In this document: in pieces, positions 1 to 14,080 of the stretch
How the letters are laid out: the number at the start of each line of letters is the position of its first letter
Numbering within the stretch: the stretch's first letter is position 1
Assembly (NCBI GenBank): GCA_015227615.1
Contig: JAALGZ010000006.1
Span: forward strand, 248,001 to 312,000
Direction: 5' to 3'
DNA: 64,000 nucleotides
Source: Labyrinthula sp. Ha
Taxonomy: Eukaryota; Sar; Bigyra; Labyrinthulida; Labyrinthulaceae
Notes under the pieces: model-generated
The model's database searches: none
Told to the model about the DNA's origin: nothing
Seen by the model: the letters and a program-made list of their open reading frames with translations, nothing else
Translations under genes and position numbers: made by a program

Positions 1-1281
1 ATTAAGTTAGTGTCTGCTTAATACTCCCTCTAAACTTCTCACTGAACCAAATTCTACAGCTAATTAATACGCTAAAATATTCTAGTCTTTACACTGCAAC
101 TTCCTGTATTCTCTTCTCATATCCTTACCGGTATTCTTCCAGTTAGCTATGTTTCAATTTTAAATACACATCACGAGATTTCATTCACCATACCACGTCA
201 TCACTCTAGTTAAAAAATGTTAAATTTCAAACTTCGTAAATACAATAAATTGCAAAACGATCTTTTACCAGAAATTACGAGCGCGGATACATACCAAACT
301 TCCCCATATTTCTACAAGTATACAACAAGAATCTGTATTATTTACCTTAACTTAATAGAACATATTTATTTTCTTCGAATGCTAATTTACTTTGTTTCTT
401 AGAGCAGGTATTTTTGAATAACGAATATTATATTCTTAGCTCTTTAGGAAAAAGGCTTTACTCTTGGAAATTGAAATAAATCTGGGTTCTTTGTTGCATA
501 AAAAATCTCTTGTAGAAGAATAAAAGTGAAAACTCTTTAATAAACTTCTTAATGAAAATCATGCCTTTTTCCAAACTCTGATGAAGTACGTTTACCTAAT
601 TGTGCCGTATGATTGTCTTCTTTTCTTTTTTATTTATTTACCAGAAGCATAAAGAGAAGGAATAAAATTTATTGAAACAGATGTCTATAAAATATTCATT
701 GTTAGCATAAGACGAAAGCTACTTTATTACACATCTTACACGTTCGTAATTGTACTATGAAATTGTGTAATTTTCTTCTTATAGACATGATGAACAGAAA
801 AGAAAATTTAATAGACAGGTGTATTTATTAAAAGAAAGCATCATCTCCACTCTAAGAGTACATTTGGATATACACACAGGTGCATAATTTTACGGAGATA
901 TTTCTTTTCTTTGTGACAAGAGTTAATGTTTGGAAACTTAAACCAAACAAACAAATATTTCGTGGCATAATAGTTTCGTTGGTTAGACTCCAATTGTGTT
1001 TTCACAGAAGTGTTAAGAAAACTAGAAGCAATAAGACTTAACTACCACTCAAATATAATTTATAACATATAATAGTATATAAATGAAAACAGAAGGTATA
1101 AAAATAAAAATAGATTAACTTAAAAATGAATATTTTATGTTCAAGTGGTTATTCATGGCTTTTTAAAAATAGCTTTATATTCTTTAATGTGGAATTTTAT
1201 CAACTATGAAGATGAAACTATTTAGTTCCAGATAAATAGCTGTACAACTTAATATTACCAGCTCAAGGTGTTTCTGGAGCA
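1..1281. other. Intergenic AT-rich stretch, no gene seen
   Basis: I see no convincing coding region on either strand. The only frames are short, with AT-driven codons, and no conserved motif, tRNA-like fold or repeat stood out. The right part (about 1100-1281) is the 3' flank of the minus-strand gene that ends at 1282. Confidence 0.5.
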
Positions 1282-2232
1282 TTATAATAATTGCTTTTCC
1301 TTTTGAGCCTTTCTTTTATTTCTTGATAAATATGATAAGAGTCTAAATGAATTATCTTCTTCGTCTTCTTTATAATAGTTTCTAAAAAGAACTTTTTTCA
1401 CACAGCTGCTTGAACCTAATTCATAAACACATGAAACAAGTGCTGGATCAGAACAATATAAACTCCATACTTCAAGAAACAACTTTACAGATTTGTTTCC
1501 ACGTAGACTATCACGTAAGCCTAAAAGAAAACAGCATTGTTCTCGACTATTTGTTTTCTTTTCTTTTCTTGCGGCAAATAGCTCTAAGTGTCTCAAATTA
1601 GAAAACGAATTTTGAAATAAAAAACTCTTACTTCGAAGAAATTTTCTAGTTGGAAACATATCTTCTTGACTTGAGCGTACAAGAGATATACGTCTAAAGT
1701 TTTCTTCCACGTCATAAAAATGAGTTCTCAACTTCTTCACGCAATATTCAAGATCTTCTATAAGAAAAGGTTCAAACTTCCCTTCAATTATTATTCTTGT
1801 TTCTTTATTCAGACCAAATAAATTGGATAATTTTGACCAGAAGAAAGAACTCCGAAGACAGCTTTTCTCTAAAGTTACAGTCTTCACGTCAATCTCTTTC
1901 ATCAACTCCGTAAAAAAACAATTTGTTACATCGACAGCTTGGTTAAAGCTCGTCCGAAATTCAAAAAAACATTCATCACTTGCCACTTTTTCATGTACAA
2001 CAAGGTCACCAAATACTTTCCCCGCGTGTTCTCCAATAACGTTTTCTCCTGGAAAGACATGACTATATTCCAGAACTGTTCTGCCCATTCTTATCTTCTG
2101 TTTTAAACTTTCGTTGATGCGCCGAGACTTTATCTGCAAACAGTGTTTCGAAACCTCAAGTTCTTCAAGTAGGCCTTCGTCAATAACTTGAACAAATAAA
2201 TCAACTTGAACTTTTTCTTGTTTCATTTTCAT
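1282..2232 (-). CDS. Hypothetical protein, 316 aa, unrecognised
   Basis: This is an uninterrupted 316-codon minus-strand frame from ATG at 2232 to TAA at 1282. At this base composition such a length is very unlikely by chance, so I treat it as a real gene. I do not recognise the family. The protein has no signal peptide or clear membrane segment. It is rich in Lys, Glu, Phe and Ser, and ends in a basic, Lys/Arg-rich tail (about residues 300-316). A hydrophobic and aromatic block near residues 85-145 and a Cys-containing stretch near 235-285 suggest a folded globular protein. It stands alone, with an 11.9 kb desert on the upstream side. No promoter element is obvious. The function is unknown and I infer nothing more. 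Confidence 0.75.
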   Translation of the reverse strand: MKMKQEKVQVDLFVQVIDEGLLEELEVSKHCLQIKSRRINESLKQKIRMGRTVLEYSHVFPGENVIGEHAGKVFGDLVVHEKVASDECFFEFRTSFNQAVDVTNCFFTELMKEIDVKTVTLEKSCLRSSFFWSKLSNLFGLNKETRIIIEGKFEPFLIEDLEYCVKKLRTHFYDVEENFRRISLVRSSQEDMFPTRKFLRSKSFLFQNSFSNLRHLELFAARKEKKTNSREQCCFLLGLRDSLRGNKSVKLFLEVWSLYCSDPALVSCVYELGSSSCVKKVLFRNYYKEDEEDNSFRLLSYLSRNKRKAQKEKQLL

Positions 2233-3801
2233 TTAACAAATAAAATTTAATTATCGGATTGAAAAATATGAAAGTTTATATTCTGAATATCTCCTAAATA
2301 AGTATGTTATCCCAATAATCCGGTCGGTGAACTGTTTTGCGGTGTATTTTATAAATATCTCTATCGTAAAGTTTCTAACGTTATAAAAAAAATCGTGTTT
2401 TGTTATTTCAAGATAATCTAGATAAACATACCATTCATTTTTATACATTCTTCTGTAGTTGCTATATAAATAACTAGTGGCAGAATATGCTATGCTATGG
2501 TCTTGTTTCGGTTATCAGCCTTCCATTTTGTCCTCTAAATTGCATTTAATCACTTGGAGATAATATGCCTGCTTAAGGATTATGCCTCAGAAATAGTTAT
2601 GATCGACGAAAATTTTTTTTAAAGAATAAAGATTTTATGATAAGAATACACTCATACCTTAAATTCAATTTTAATTGTTAAGAATGATAGTAGTCTTGAT
2701 TGTTATGTGCCAAGGAACTGTATTACTCGAGGTGTTGCTCATACCTTAGCCTAGCTCAGTTATTTCTTCAAAACAAAGACAGATTATTCTATCTACATTT
2801 GATACAGTTGGACGCCATAGAACAGTGAACTTATTCAGTACTAAACAAAATTAAGACTATGTGTTTTTCTTTGTGAATCATATATGTGCTTCTCTTGCAA
2901 AACTGAGGAATTACTCAATCTCCTTAAAATGTGAAGCAGCCTGGCTTATCGAAATGTACGATTAACACAAATCCCTTAAGAGTAATCATGAACTATTTCG
3001 CACCTCACTGTGCACATGCAAGCAATTGAATACATCTTTATTACATGTAATCGCGACAAACCACAATATAAGTCTTCTCTACAAATAGTACAACGCGTCT
3101 AAGTTTTTTTTATTTATTTAACTAGCTGCAACTAAGAATCATAAGTGTGATTAAGAATTGAGAATGTTTTATTCAGAAGAAGCTCCTGGCAAACACCGTA
3201 ACTCAAGAAAACCAACACTTGTGATGGAATGAAATCTATATCAAATTCGAACGTTTGATTTCCGGTATCACGTTAACCTAACTAAATTTCTCGAGAATAC
3301 ATAAATACACACGTCCAATCTTGCACAAAAATCTTCTTACCTGGTTTCAGGAATAAAAACTCTTATCGGAATTAACGGTAACTATCGAAACAATAGTTCA
3401 ATGATCTCCTTTACTGTTAGATAGGTAAAGAAAACTGTTGACTGATTGTAACTAAAAGGAAACGATGTAAAGAGAGACTATTCCTACAACTTTTCGAACA
3501 TAAAGTTGTGTTGGATTCGATGTTTTCAAAAGAATCAGAAATTAGCTCTTTATTTTGCTTTAGTTTTTCGTGAAATGAGGTCAAGATATGTCGCTCATTT
3601 ACACGAAAGATCATATTAAGCACTCAACTAGAATATAACAAGGTCATATGTAGTGACAAAGAAATCTATTTGAAGTTGTGGTGGAATAGGCTAGGTTTAT
3701 TGATATGCAAGAATCCCATGCATTTCACTGAACTCGGCCTTCTTGTGCAGAGAACGAATTTTTTAACCCTTTTCGCTGAACTTGTCTTGTTTTGACCTTA
3801 A

Positions 3802-4236
3802 GTTGGAAGCAACAATTTTATGTTTGCAAAATTTTACCAAGTACTGAAGCGTATCTGTGTTTATTCTGTGTTCCATCAAGTTTCGCTATGGCCTTTTATC
3901 AAGGAACTACAGATTTGCTGGGCGACATTAACGGTACACGTTCTGTTCGGAAATACCCCAGAAGTTACTGTTAAGCCTTATCCGACAAGAAAATCAACTC
4001 TGGTTAGTTTGTTGTGAATCTGTCTATGGGTAATGCCCAGGTCTAGAGATGCTGACTTGGGACTTCGGGAGAAACACGGTTTACTCTTCTGGATTCCCAT
4101 ATATGAAGGAAAATACCAGTATTCACTGCTTGTTCGCGAAAGAAATAAGATAAGCAACAACAGAGCTCGAATAAATGATACAATGTTTACGGAAAGATTT
4201 ATTGAGACGTGTTCCCTTTCTCTACACAAGATTTAA
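3802..4236 (+). other. Stop-poor coding-like frame, unassigned relic
   Basis: One plus-strand frame runs about 145 codons with a single internal TGA (4015-4017). In this AT-rich DNA about ten or more stops would be expected. The conceptual sequence has a mixed, protein-like composition, with an aromatic-rich first half and a block containing the residues LREKHGLLFWIPIYEG in the second half. I do not recognise a family. It could be a decayed gene, an exon of a gene with tiny introns, or chance. The base texture differs from the flanking desert. Confidence 0.3.
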
Positions 4237-7200
4237 TTTATGAACTACATACCACGTTTACTTGATAGGAACCCATAAACTTGCCACAATCGATGAAGTT
4301 GATTAAACATATGTGCTTGTACACATCCACATCACCATTGTTGAAACGGTAGACCTGATGATAATAAGGAAGTTTTTTCCTACGAGGAGCCAAGATTACT
4401 ATTAGAGTTTGAGCCTTAGGATTTCTTGGCTGATTTGAGGGAATGGGTCGAGACCACCCAGTCTTGATTCTGTAACCATATGGTTATATCTCATCTCCAT
4501 TTAACCAGAAAATAAAACATTATATATAAACAGTAACACAGTATTAAATGAACCATACAAGAAGAATGGTACTCGAAGACTCAGTGCTTTCTTATTCTTA
4601 TTACCAAGCTAATTTTAAGTATCTTCTACTTCAATTAGGTACCAAGATATAACAACTGATCAACACAGCAATAATAGTGCATAATAACGACAAAGAAGTA
4701 TATCTACCCCTTCTAAGCCTTTATTTCAGAGAACCTAAGAAACACAATTTGAGCGTCATTTTCATTTTCAAAGATTTCGTAAGATATGTTCCGAGTTTAC
4801 AATATCTTAAGCCGCACTTAAAGCTCAAGAATCCGTAAAATATTTAAGAGAACAGTATTTAATTCAGTAAAAGTAATTGTACTAATCGAGTACCTGGAAT
4901 TTTTCAACTACATAATGTTCTAAAGTATTCTAAAAATCTGACCCGATACAATACAGCTCAGATGTAACGAGATATTGCTTGATAATTTGCCCAACCTTAG
5001 AGAAGTTCATATTTACCTAAACTATTATTAGAAAAACAGTTGAAACAAAAAGTTAAACACTCCAGCTCCACACCCGAGCTCTAAATATCAGGCGACTTAA
5101 ATATGAAACTGTTGAGAGAAAATTGTCGTGAGTAAGGTTCTCTTCACATCCTCTCTTAAACGGACATATGTACAATGGTTGATTCTTTACCTCAACTAAG
5201 CGAACATTTATTGCAGAAGTTACAATCAATACAAAGTCAGTTTTGACAGTTCTAAATCAGATTTAAGGTTCAGAATATATCTAAAGTAGCAAAATATTCC
5301 CAGAATACCTCTTTTGGAAGGATGCAGTTGATGATTTTAACTCTGATTCACCATATGTAGATGGATGTACAAAGAACCGAAAAAACCAGAGAAAGTCGTA
5401 GGCTTTAAAAAGATTTCTCAAATAATGTTCCATCCAAGGATTTTGAGAAAACGTGACTCTTCCATATCGTCACCTTATTTGTTGTAGCTGAGAACACTCT
5501 GGGGCTATTGCCCTGTCTACTGTTACGGTAAATCTATTCAAGAAAATCAATAACAGTGATGAGAAATGGAGAGAGAATATAGAATTTTCTGAGTGTAATT
5601 TCTTGTAGAACCACTTAGAGTATTTCTATAGAAAAAAATAGCATTTATACATGTCTCTTTCACCGTATGGTGGAAATAACAAGAAACAATCTTTTTGATT
5701 CAACAGTTGATCTTTTACTAGAATAAACCTTCTGCAAAGGAAAGTTATAGGAAAGCAGTTTCTAGGCAATGTTAGAATTAGCTAACACTCGTAAGTTAGA
5801 TTTTATATTGAAACCTGTTATCTCAACATTGTTGAAGCCATTGTAAGTATCAGATAAAAAGCTACTGATTAACTTGAGACAATATGATCAACCTAGTCCT
5901 TGTTCCAAAAGTAGTTAGGGTGTACAATAGAATCTTCTAGGGTGTAGTTTTATGACTTCTGGTGCAGCAGGTGTGTATAGCTTTAAACAAGAACGATGTT
6001 GAGAAACCTAGCTATGCCTTGTCAGAAGTTTTCTTAAAAGATTCTCGATTACAAAACTTTAATGATGAGTATTGCTTTTTCAATATGGAAATCAGAGGGT
6101 TATTAAACAACTATTACGATTATTATGGTTAATATTCTCTGGTTTAAGACCTTTCCAGTCAATAACATAAGTTACATGTATCTGAAAATTTAGAATGTAA
6201 CGTTTCTCCTTTTCTAAAGAAATCTAAACTCAGTAGAGCGAATTAAAAAGGCTCGAATTAATAACTAAAGATTAAACCTTGTATAAAAAAAAAGAATTTT
6301 TGGATTTCTCTGAAGTCTCATATGTCCTTTCTCGTACTATGTTTATTTAAACTGAAGCAAATTTCAAATCTTTTAAGTCAAGGAAGGGTTTTTTGCCCTG
6401 AGTAACATTGGGATTTTTTTTCACAAAATCTAAACAATACTTATTTGTAAAATCAATATATTTCATTTTCTTTTACAAATAAGAAAACGTATGATTTTTT
6501 TAATTCGTTTTGTTTTACCAAAAAAAATTTAACAACTGAGGAAAAAATTTGAGACAACGGATAGGGGCTAGGTAAATCTACTCAATGACTTAGAAGATAT
6601 CTTTTCTTTGTGAACGTATCATTGAAATGGTCCAGATTTTCTTAGGATAATAATTATGCTGGATATGTTGTTAGATGTAGAGAATATGTTCAACCATGTT
6701 TTCATTAGTATAGTTATAAATAATTCCGTCTTTAAAGATATATTTTTGCGTTTGTGCAAAGCATAACCGCTTCTGCGTTTACCGTACGACGGTTTAAAAT
6801 ATCTCTATCTGGTACTATAACTCTACAGTCATTCTGAGAACTATTAGAGTTAATACCAATAATCATTACTAGAACTTCAAAGGTTTATAGCATAGATAGA
6901 GAGCTTTACATTTTAGAGTATTGTTTTCCTTTATAGAAATGAATTTGTACTAAAAGTAATCATAAATATATCGTTATATGGAGAACTACCAAATTTCAAG
7001 TCATAAAACTGTCATTAGTATCTCTCTCTCCTTTTTTCAGAATAAGATTATCAAGAAATGCGCGAAGAAGTTAGCTTAAAAGTTTTTTGGTTTATATGGT
7101 TCAACTTGACCATTCACTATAACAATAAGAATCAAAATTGCAATAAAGTACACAAAAATACTAGATTGGCTTGTTTTCGTCAAATTCTTCAGTTTGTGGA

Positions 7201-10200
7201 TGATTATTGGACTCAAACACTCGTAGTTTAAAGGGAAAATCTATTATCATGTTATTTATAAACAGCGGTTAGAAATGTAATACCTCTGCTCATTGTCACA
7301 ATTAATTGTATTAAATAATTGGTGTGAGTTGACTCTTATAAGGAAAACGAACGAGAAGACTAAAATCTCCTACACTCTAGTGGCGAGTGAATCAGAATTT
7401 TGCTATCAATGAGTAAGACCTTACTGCAATCTCCCACAATAGCTTCGATAGGCTAAGAGTTAGGTTTTTAGAGAAACTTGTATCTACTGATCTTTTCAGT
7501 CTATTGGTTAGGCATTTTGTGCACTGTTCACTAGCAGTGGGCAAAACCGCGTAGTGGTGTTAGTAAAGAAATATAACCAAAACCTTCGTGTCACCTTTGG
7601 TAAAAATGATTTAGTACTTGATATAGGTATACTAAACTTCGTGTTTTTGTTTCTTGTAAGAGAGCCCCTGGAGATTGGCATCTAAGAATTTTTCAAAGTA
7701 ACTTTTCTACCAACCATTCCCGAACAATTTTCATACTCTCTTCATAACTTTTAATTTAAAATTTCACCTAATTGGTAGATTTATTTTGAATTATGTTGAA
7801 TTTGTGAATATAAAAATTCAATAGTTATCTAAATATCCAGAAAAATTGTTGAGAATAAGTCAATTTAGCGTTTTCCTGTATTTTGTTGTAACTTTGCTTG
7901 ATGTTGTTATGGTGAATGATCCATTTGAACCGTCTGAATAAAATCATTTTAAAGATAGTTTCTCCCAAAAAAGATATAAATATTATATAGTAAATTCAGC
8001 AGTCAATTCTTAAGATTACTATATTTGACGGTACCAAGATAATTTGTATTCTATACTTTCTAAGTGAACCTGTAGTTCGGCTGATTTATTTCAAATATAT
8101 ACAAAGATTTCTTATCATATATCTTGTTGAGAATTCAAAAATCAAAACAGTCTCTCAAAGCCTCTTTTATTGCTCTTAAGCCAGCATAAAACAACCTAAG
8201 ATCTTAAATATTCAATGTTATGGTGCGCAAAAAATGTCATCAAATCCTGTCGCGTCAAATTTTATATGATCTATAAAACAATGAACATATAGATTAAATG
8301 AATTCTAAAAGGTATTGTTTTGTAGTTTTTATGCCAAAATTAAAGAATATAATAAGCATTCGTAGTTTTCTTTTTTTTTGTTTCGGACAGCTCACTACTG
8401 CATGGATAACTTTAAGGAAAATACAGTATAATAGCCATATAACTTAAAATACCACTTGACTGTTTTAAAAATCCCCAAAGATCTTGTGAGGTTAATTTAT
8501 CAAAAAATTAATTAAAATTTATAAGATGAAAACAGTATTAAATAAAAAAAACTTGGTTGCTGATACTGATCCATATAATATTTATATGTTTTCATCTCGA
8601 GACCTCTTTCAAAAACCGTGTGTACATCAAATGGGTGATTCGTATTGAAAAAAAAGAAGATATATCTTATAAGAATAACAGGTAAAGAAAAATACTTTAC
8701 ACTGTAAAAAGTGGTAGGTGTTATTTTTTCAAAAGTTACTTATTTTTAACTATAGGTTTGAATGTAACACTATAAACAATAATTCTAGAGATGATCCAGC
8801 TCTTTTCAGATCCTAGAAATTTATTTATTTTGCATTTTAAGCAATTTTCAAAATTTTATTTCTCTAGGTAAGCGAAACCAAACAATAATTCTTGCAAAAA
8901 AAGTCAAATCCCGGAATCTGCAAACTTAAATATAGGAAAACTCTCGTTACTCATTTAACCTTATTAGTTATTACTCTAATAGCAACCCCAAGAACTAAGA
9001 GACAAGCATTTTGATCTCAAATTTCCTTTTTTTTAGTTTTCAATTTTTCTTGAGAGAAGAGTAGATATTGCCTTAGAATGCCATTATCTCAATTTGAACT
9101 CATTAAACATCTTAATAAAGTTTCGTCCAAAGTATAACCAATCCTTACTGGTAAAATAACTCATAAATTTAGGTTTAGTTAAATATTTATAGTAGTGTTG
9201 GAGTATTCCCACACCACTTGACTTCCAGTGACCAGAAATGTATTGCACGTTTAAGTCCTTCCTTTTCATTTTCATTTTCTGCACTAGAAGATGTAAGTTA
9301 CATTTTCTCATAGTGCCTCTGAGCATAGAAATTTTGTAAGATTAAACAAGGCTCTATTTTGCTTATTTCTCTTTAGCATCGTATATCAGTAAAAAGAAAA
9401 AGTATATATTTCTTCCTTGCCTTTTATTTCTTAATCTCCTATTTTTTTCAGATATTTTTATCGGATACCAACATAGCTTAGTCAATTTCAATGAATAGAA
9501 GATATGAGTTATACTATTTCAATCTAAAAGAATCTTTTATGACCTTTTGGTATAGGTAGTTAGCATATTAATAGAATTTATTGTTATAGCAGAGTCTGCA
9601 AATATTACAACCGAAAGAATTATTCCATGATAGAAGAGAATGGCAATTTCTGTTAAACCCCAGACATTATCTCCCTTATTTGATATGAATGAAGAGAACT
9701 TTAACTTAGTTTGTAATGAAAGTATAATATCAATTTAAGAATTCAAGTTTTGGACTATATCTGTACTAAGCGGGATACCTATACTCAAAGTCAATTTGGG
9801 TCTGACTTATTGATACCGACAACATTCTTCAGGCACTTTGCAACCGATTATGGAAAAATGCAAACTATGTGTGCAAAATTTAATTGTGATGGTAAAAAGC
9901 AAAGTTGCAAGGAGAAATTAAAGCTGATGTTAAAAAATATGAAATTGAAGGTTAAATGACATAGTGTTTTCTTACGCTTATTATGCTGGTTGTTAAATCT
10001 AATACCTTTTTATTAATTTCATGCTTTGATTTAATTCCTTGCAAATAGTTGGCCTCAAGATGCCCAAAGTTTTCTTTGTTAAAGCTAAAACTGAAACTCC
10101 TAAAACTTATATATAGATATGGGCTATATTCTATCTTTGTTAACCTTGTTACACTGAGATTTGTTAATTCAATCTTATAGATTTTTTTCATAGATACATT

Positions 10201-13200
10201 TGATTCTTCAATGCTTCAATTGAAAAGTTATTTGAGTACAACAGAGACACGTGCTATCAAGCACCTGGAATAAAGTAGGATATTATGCTTTGGTGCTTTA
10301 TATCTCACGAAACCCAACGTACCTAATATTCAAACAATTTCCTATCCAGTTTCTAATTTGTATTTCTTTATATAGTTTTATTTGTAACGACGAGACATAA
10401 AACCTACAAAAAATGCTAAAATTAAAACTCTAACAACACCCAATCTAATTACATGTACCCTATAATACTCGACGAGAAAGGGTATATAGTTAGATAATAT
10501 GAATTTAAAGGAAATTCAACATAATTCTAATTGAAGGTCCACGAGATTTTTTCTAGCTCAGACTGTTAGGCAAACCGATACAGTAAAGTAATATAAGGTA
10601 TATTCCTATTGTTTAGAATTACCTTTATTTCAAGATAAAACACATTAAGACCTTCCACTCAGAGATAATATGGTTATGAGCTATTAAATAATCTATCAAT
10701 GTAATTAAAAGCGTACCGGCTCTCAGCTGTATAAGTATAAATGAAAATTACAAATACATATATGACATACCAATATCTTTCAGCTCTCATTAATTTAACT
10801 TTAATGAGATATCATTCAATCTAGTGTGTCATGGTAACATGGTTTATCATGTAAATAATTATTAAAAATCATGTTCTTTCGACAAACACAACTGAATAAT
10901 TGTTATTACTAGAAATAAGAAAATGAGAGACCGTTTGAATCATTTGAGACTATAGGATACTTCAACTATATTTCAGATATAACAACAATATTTTCTCATA
11001 TACAAAGCATTGACAACTATCTCTAATTCTAATAAAAATATTTAAATGTGAAAACCGAAGTTGAAGCATAAATGTATTCTTTTATCAGACAACGTCATTG
11101 GTAATCACAGTGATACTGCTGAAATGTTTGATATGGAACTCAAATTTATCCCTTCCACTTTATCCAATTAAACCTGGAAAAATCTATTACCCAACAATTG
11201 CTCATAGGAATGTAAGCACACCTTTGAGTGCACTAGGTTGTGTTAATAATGGTAGTAAAACATTATTTTAATGAGTTTAGTAGTATATAGGATGGGCATC
11301 CATAGTTTTCACGGTTTCTTTTCATTAACCGGACAGCCTGTATAATCAATTCTAATATACAGATCTCTAACTGGACATCACTGAACGGGTTTTTTAGTGT
11401 AGACAAAACAAATACATAATTAGTTTCTAGTAAAATTGTTATACTTCTTTGAGCTTTAAGAAAGATAAAAGCTCTAGGTAGCATCCTTCAACTTTTGCAT
11501 TTTTCTATATGTACAAAACCAATCAAGGCAATTAAACTGACTGGAATTTGATCAGACAAATAGCTCATTCAAAGTTCCAGAAATTTTTTACTTTTAATAT
11601 ATTGTGCTAACGGAATATAGTATTTTTATTGGAAACATGCATAAATTATGGATTGTTTGTCAACAAATATTAATACCGTTTTAAATAAAGCCCATGTTGC
11701 GTAAACTGTCACACTGAGAACGGGGAATATATCCCAATTTTACATTGCTTTCGGTTTGCTGCGTAGACATCGGATAGTGTAACATATGTGTATAGTGAAT
11801 AAACTTCATAGAAATTTGGTTGGTTGAATTTTAATTACACGCCTGTTGTTGTATTAGTAACATGTATTATCTTCAACTTTTTTCCATCAAATATATTAGA
11901 TTATCCTTCTAACTAGCATATGATAATCTAAGGAGCAACTTCCAATATTAGTATCGACCTACTGTAAAAGTTTGTTTTGGATAGAAAGACGATTACATAT
12001 ATCATTTAACAGATGGATTCTAATTTTTCATAATTTATCCTCTACTTTACCAGTTCATATTTTCTTTTCCGTCGGTGTTTTTATAGCTTTTTAAGTAACT
12101 AGTTTCCAATCAAATCAGCTTCATTGTTATTTGTTAATAGATATAAAGCCAAATCTATGTTGATGACCAAAATTAAACCAAGATATAATTAACTATCAAT
12201 AATTATGATCAAGCTTGCGAACTTATCCAGATAAATAATTCTTATGATCTTAATTATGATTTCTCTCGTACTTCTCCTTTTGTCTTGTATATTTGTGTTC
12301 TTATTGTCAACAGATAATAAACTTTCACGGAATAATAAAGGAATAATATTGAACACCTGTTATCTTCAATTTTAGTTCAACGGTTAGTAAAATAACGGTA
12401 AATTTAACTTTGGTTCTATTGGCTGCAGTTTCTGGGGATTCATTAATTAAAAGTACTTCAAGAAGTTGAAGAGTCAGATCATAGTTAATACTGCACTTTC
12501 AACTCATCTAACACTGTAAATCAATATCTAATATCCGATCCCTTTAAATTTACTTAATGTGGCTTTGGTAGGTTCAAATAGAAATAAAGTTAATTATGAT
12601 TCATATTCTTCTGGGAAAAGTTATGATTTCATACTAAGAAAGCACTTCTTATAAGGCTTTATTCACATGGCGCCTATAATATAATGTTTAGCGGTGAAAT
12701 TTAATATTTCTTAGAAAAAGAAATAAATTTGCGATTCCTTCATTTATTTTACTGAGATTTCAATGCTCTTAGTAACAGTGCTTAAAAAGTGAAATTACAC
12801 TCCCTCTCAGGTAAATAATATTATTTACTAAAAACTATATCTCCTTTTGTTGATTAAGAGAGACTCAGAAAGAAAACAGGTATTTTTTTTAAGTTTAGAC
12901 TGACACAAGTCACGTTTTTTCTGTATTCGTGCACTAGATTTGCTGATTAAGTAGCTCGCTGTACATCACATAGACAAATTTTACAAAATAAATTATCTAT
13001 TGATTAAATTAATAATAACTATGATACTCTTCTTTGCAGAGGTAGAGATTACGTATTTCATCAAGTATCTTCTTTAACTAATAGCCGACATTCAATTTGG
13101 ATTACCCTATTCACTTTGGATACCATTATACTCTATATGCAAAGGTGGTGGAAATTTACCCAAACTTACACACAGGACTGTGTCTTGTGGCTGTTAATAT

Positions 13201-13863
13201 CTACGCCAGAAATATTGTAATATTGATGTTTTTTAATAAAACCAGATTTATGATGGATGAAGTTTTGTTTCAGTGACCCAGCGTGCAAACTCTAAGATAT
13301 GATAGAGAGCCACAATTAAGTATTGAAACAGAAGTTTAATTTCAATCATTTTTTTGCCTTCTGTCTTCTTTTTATTTCCTTATAGTGTACAAACAACAGT
13401 TTGACAGCAGTTAAAATAAGTATTTCAGAACAATTATTGTCTTTAAATGACCTTTTCTATCTTAGAACTGGAAAGTGGACAATAAAGTGCTTCTACAGCA
13501 GGTAAGATAAATTCTAGTTACCCTATTAAATTAAGGCGATAAAAATAAAGAAATACCCACGATATTCACGAAAGAAGTAAAGTTTTGATGGATAAATTTT
13601 TGGTATAAGGTAACCTACTTGCTCGGTAAGCACTCGCATATATTCTAATGGAACCTATCTACGCTGGTCAAGCATACCATGCTTCTGAGAATAAAGCCTC
13701 TATAGAGTTAAATAATCACCTGTGCCAAAGGAAAATTGTTCCAGAGTCTTGCACATTTGGTTCTAAACAACCCAGATATCCTTTCACCTTATTTATCACT
13801 AGGGGTCAGACTTGATTTATTAATTTATAAATAGGTTTTTGCTATTATTTTTCTTATTGATAT

Positions 13864-13995
13864 TCATCAATATTAAGAATAAAATATTTTTATTCTTAAT
13901 CGGTAATAAATTGATAACTAAAATATAATCACAATAATTCAATACAAATTTAATATCCAAATTTTATTTCTTATAATAAGAAAAAATATTGATGA
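13864..13995. repeat. Cluster of AT-rich inverted repeats
   Basis: A perfect 13-bp palindrome arm pair (ATTAAGAATAAAA at 13872-13884 and its reverse complement at 13888-13900) has a 3-nt loop. It lies inside a wider 11-bp inverted repeat (TCATCAATATT at 13864-13874, AATATTGATGA at 13985-13995). A further short palindrome, TTTCTTAT-A-ATAAGAAA, sits just before the right arm. Nested hairpins upstream of the bZIP-like gene could be a MITE remnant or simply AT-rich promoter DNA. Confidence 0.45.
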
Positions 13996-14031
13996 AATTT
14001 TATCAAATTGGATAACTATCTATCTAAAGTC

Positions 14032-14058
14032 GCCACGTCATTACGTGGCCACATGGCC
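14032..14058. promoter_or_regulatory. ACGT-core palindrome and GGCC dyad upstream of the bZIP-like gene
   Basis: GCCACGTCATTACGTGGC (14032-14049) is an inverted repeat with 7-bp arms and a 4-bp spacer. Each arm carries an ACGT core of the kind bound by bZIP factors (G-box/C-box/CRE-like). It overlaps GGCCACATGGCC (14047-14058), a dyad seen again near other starts in this window. Both lie 125-150 nt before the start codon of a bZIP-like gene, so autoregulation is an attractive but untested inference. Confidence 0.5.
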
Positions 14059-14072
14059 AAGAACTATTTAGG

Positions 14073-14080
14073 TATAAATA
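14073..14080 (+). promoter_or_regulatory. TATA-like box of the bZIP-like gene
   Basis: TATAAATA lies 102 nt upstream of the start codon at 14183 and downstream of the ACGT palindrome. The order and spacing suit a core promoter with a short 5' leader, but in AT-rich DNA such a match can be accidental. Confidence 0.35.

Noticed and set aside
3978-4229. 83-codon minus-strand frame
   Set aside because: It overlaps the longer plus-strand coding-like frame and has no motif of its own.
9750-9959. 69-codon plus-strand frame starting with TTG
   Set aside because: It has a non-ATG start, a Lys-rich composition typical of AT-rich noncoding frames, and no motif.
13940-14030. CRISPR-like regularity in AT-rich palindromes
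   Set aside because: The palindromes are not equally spaced direct repeats with unique spacers, and the host is eukaryotic.
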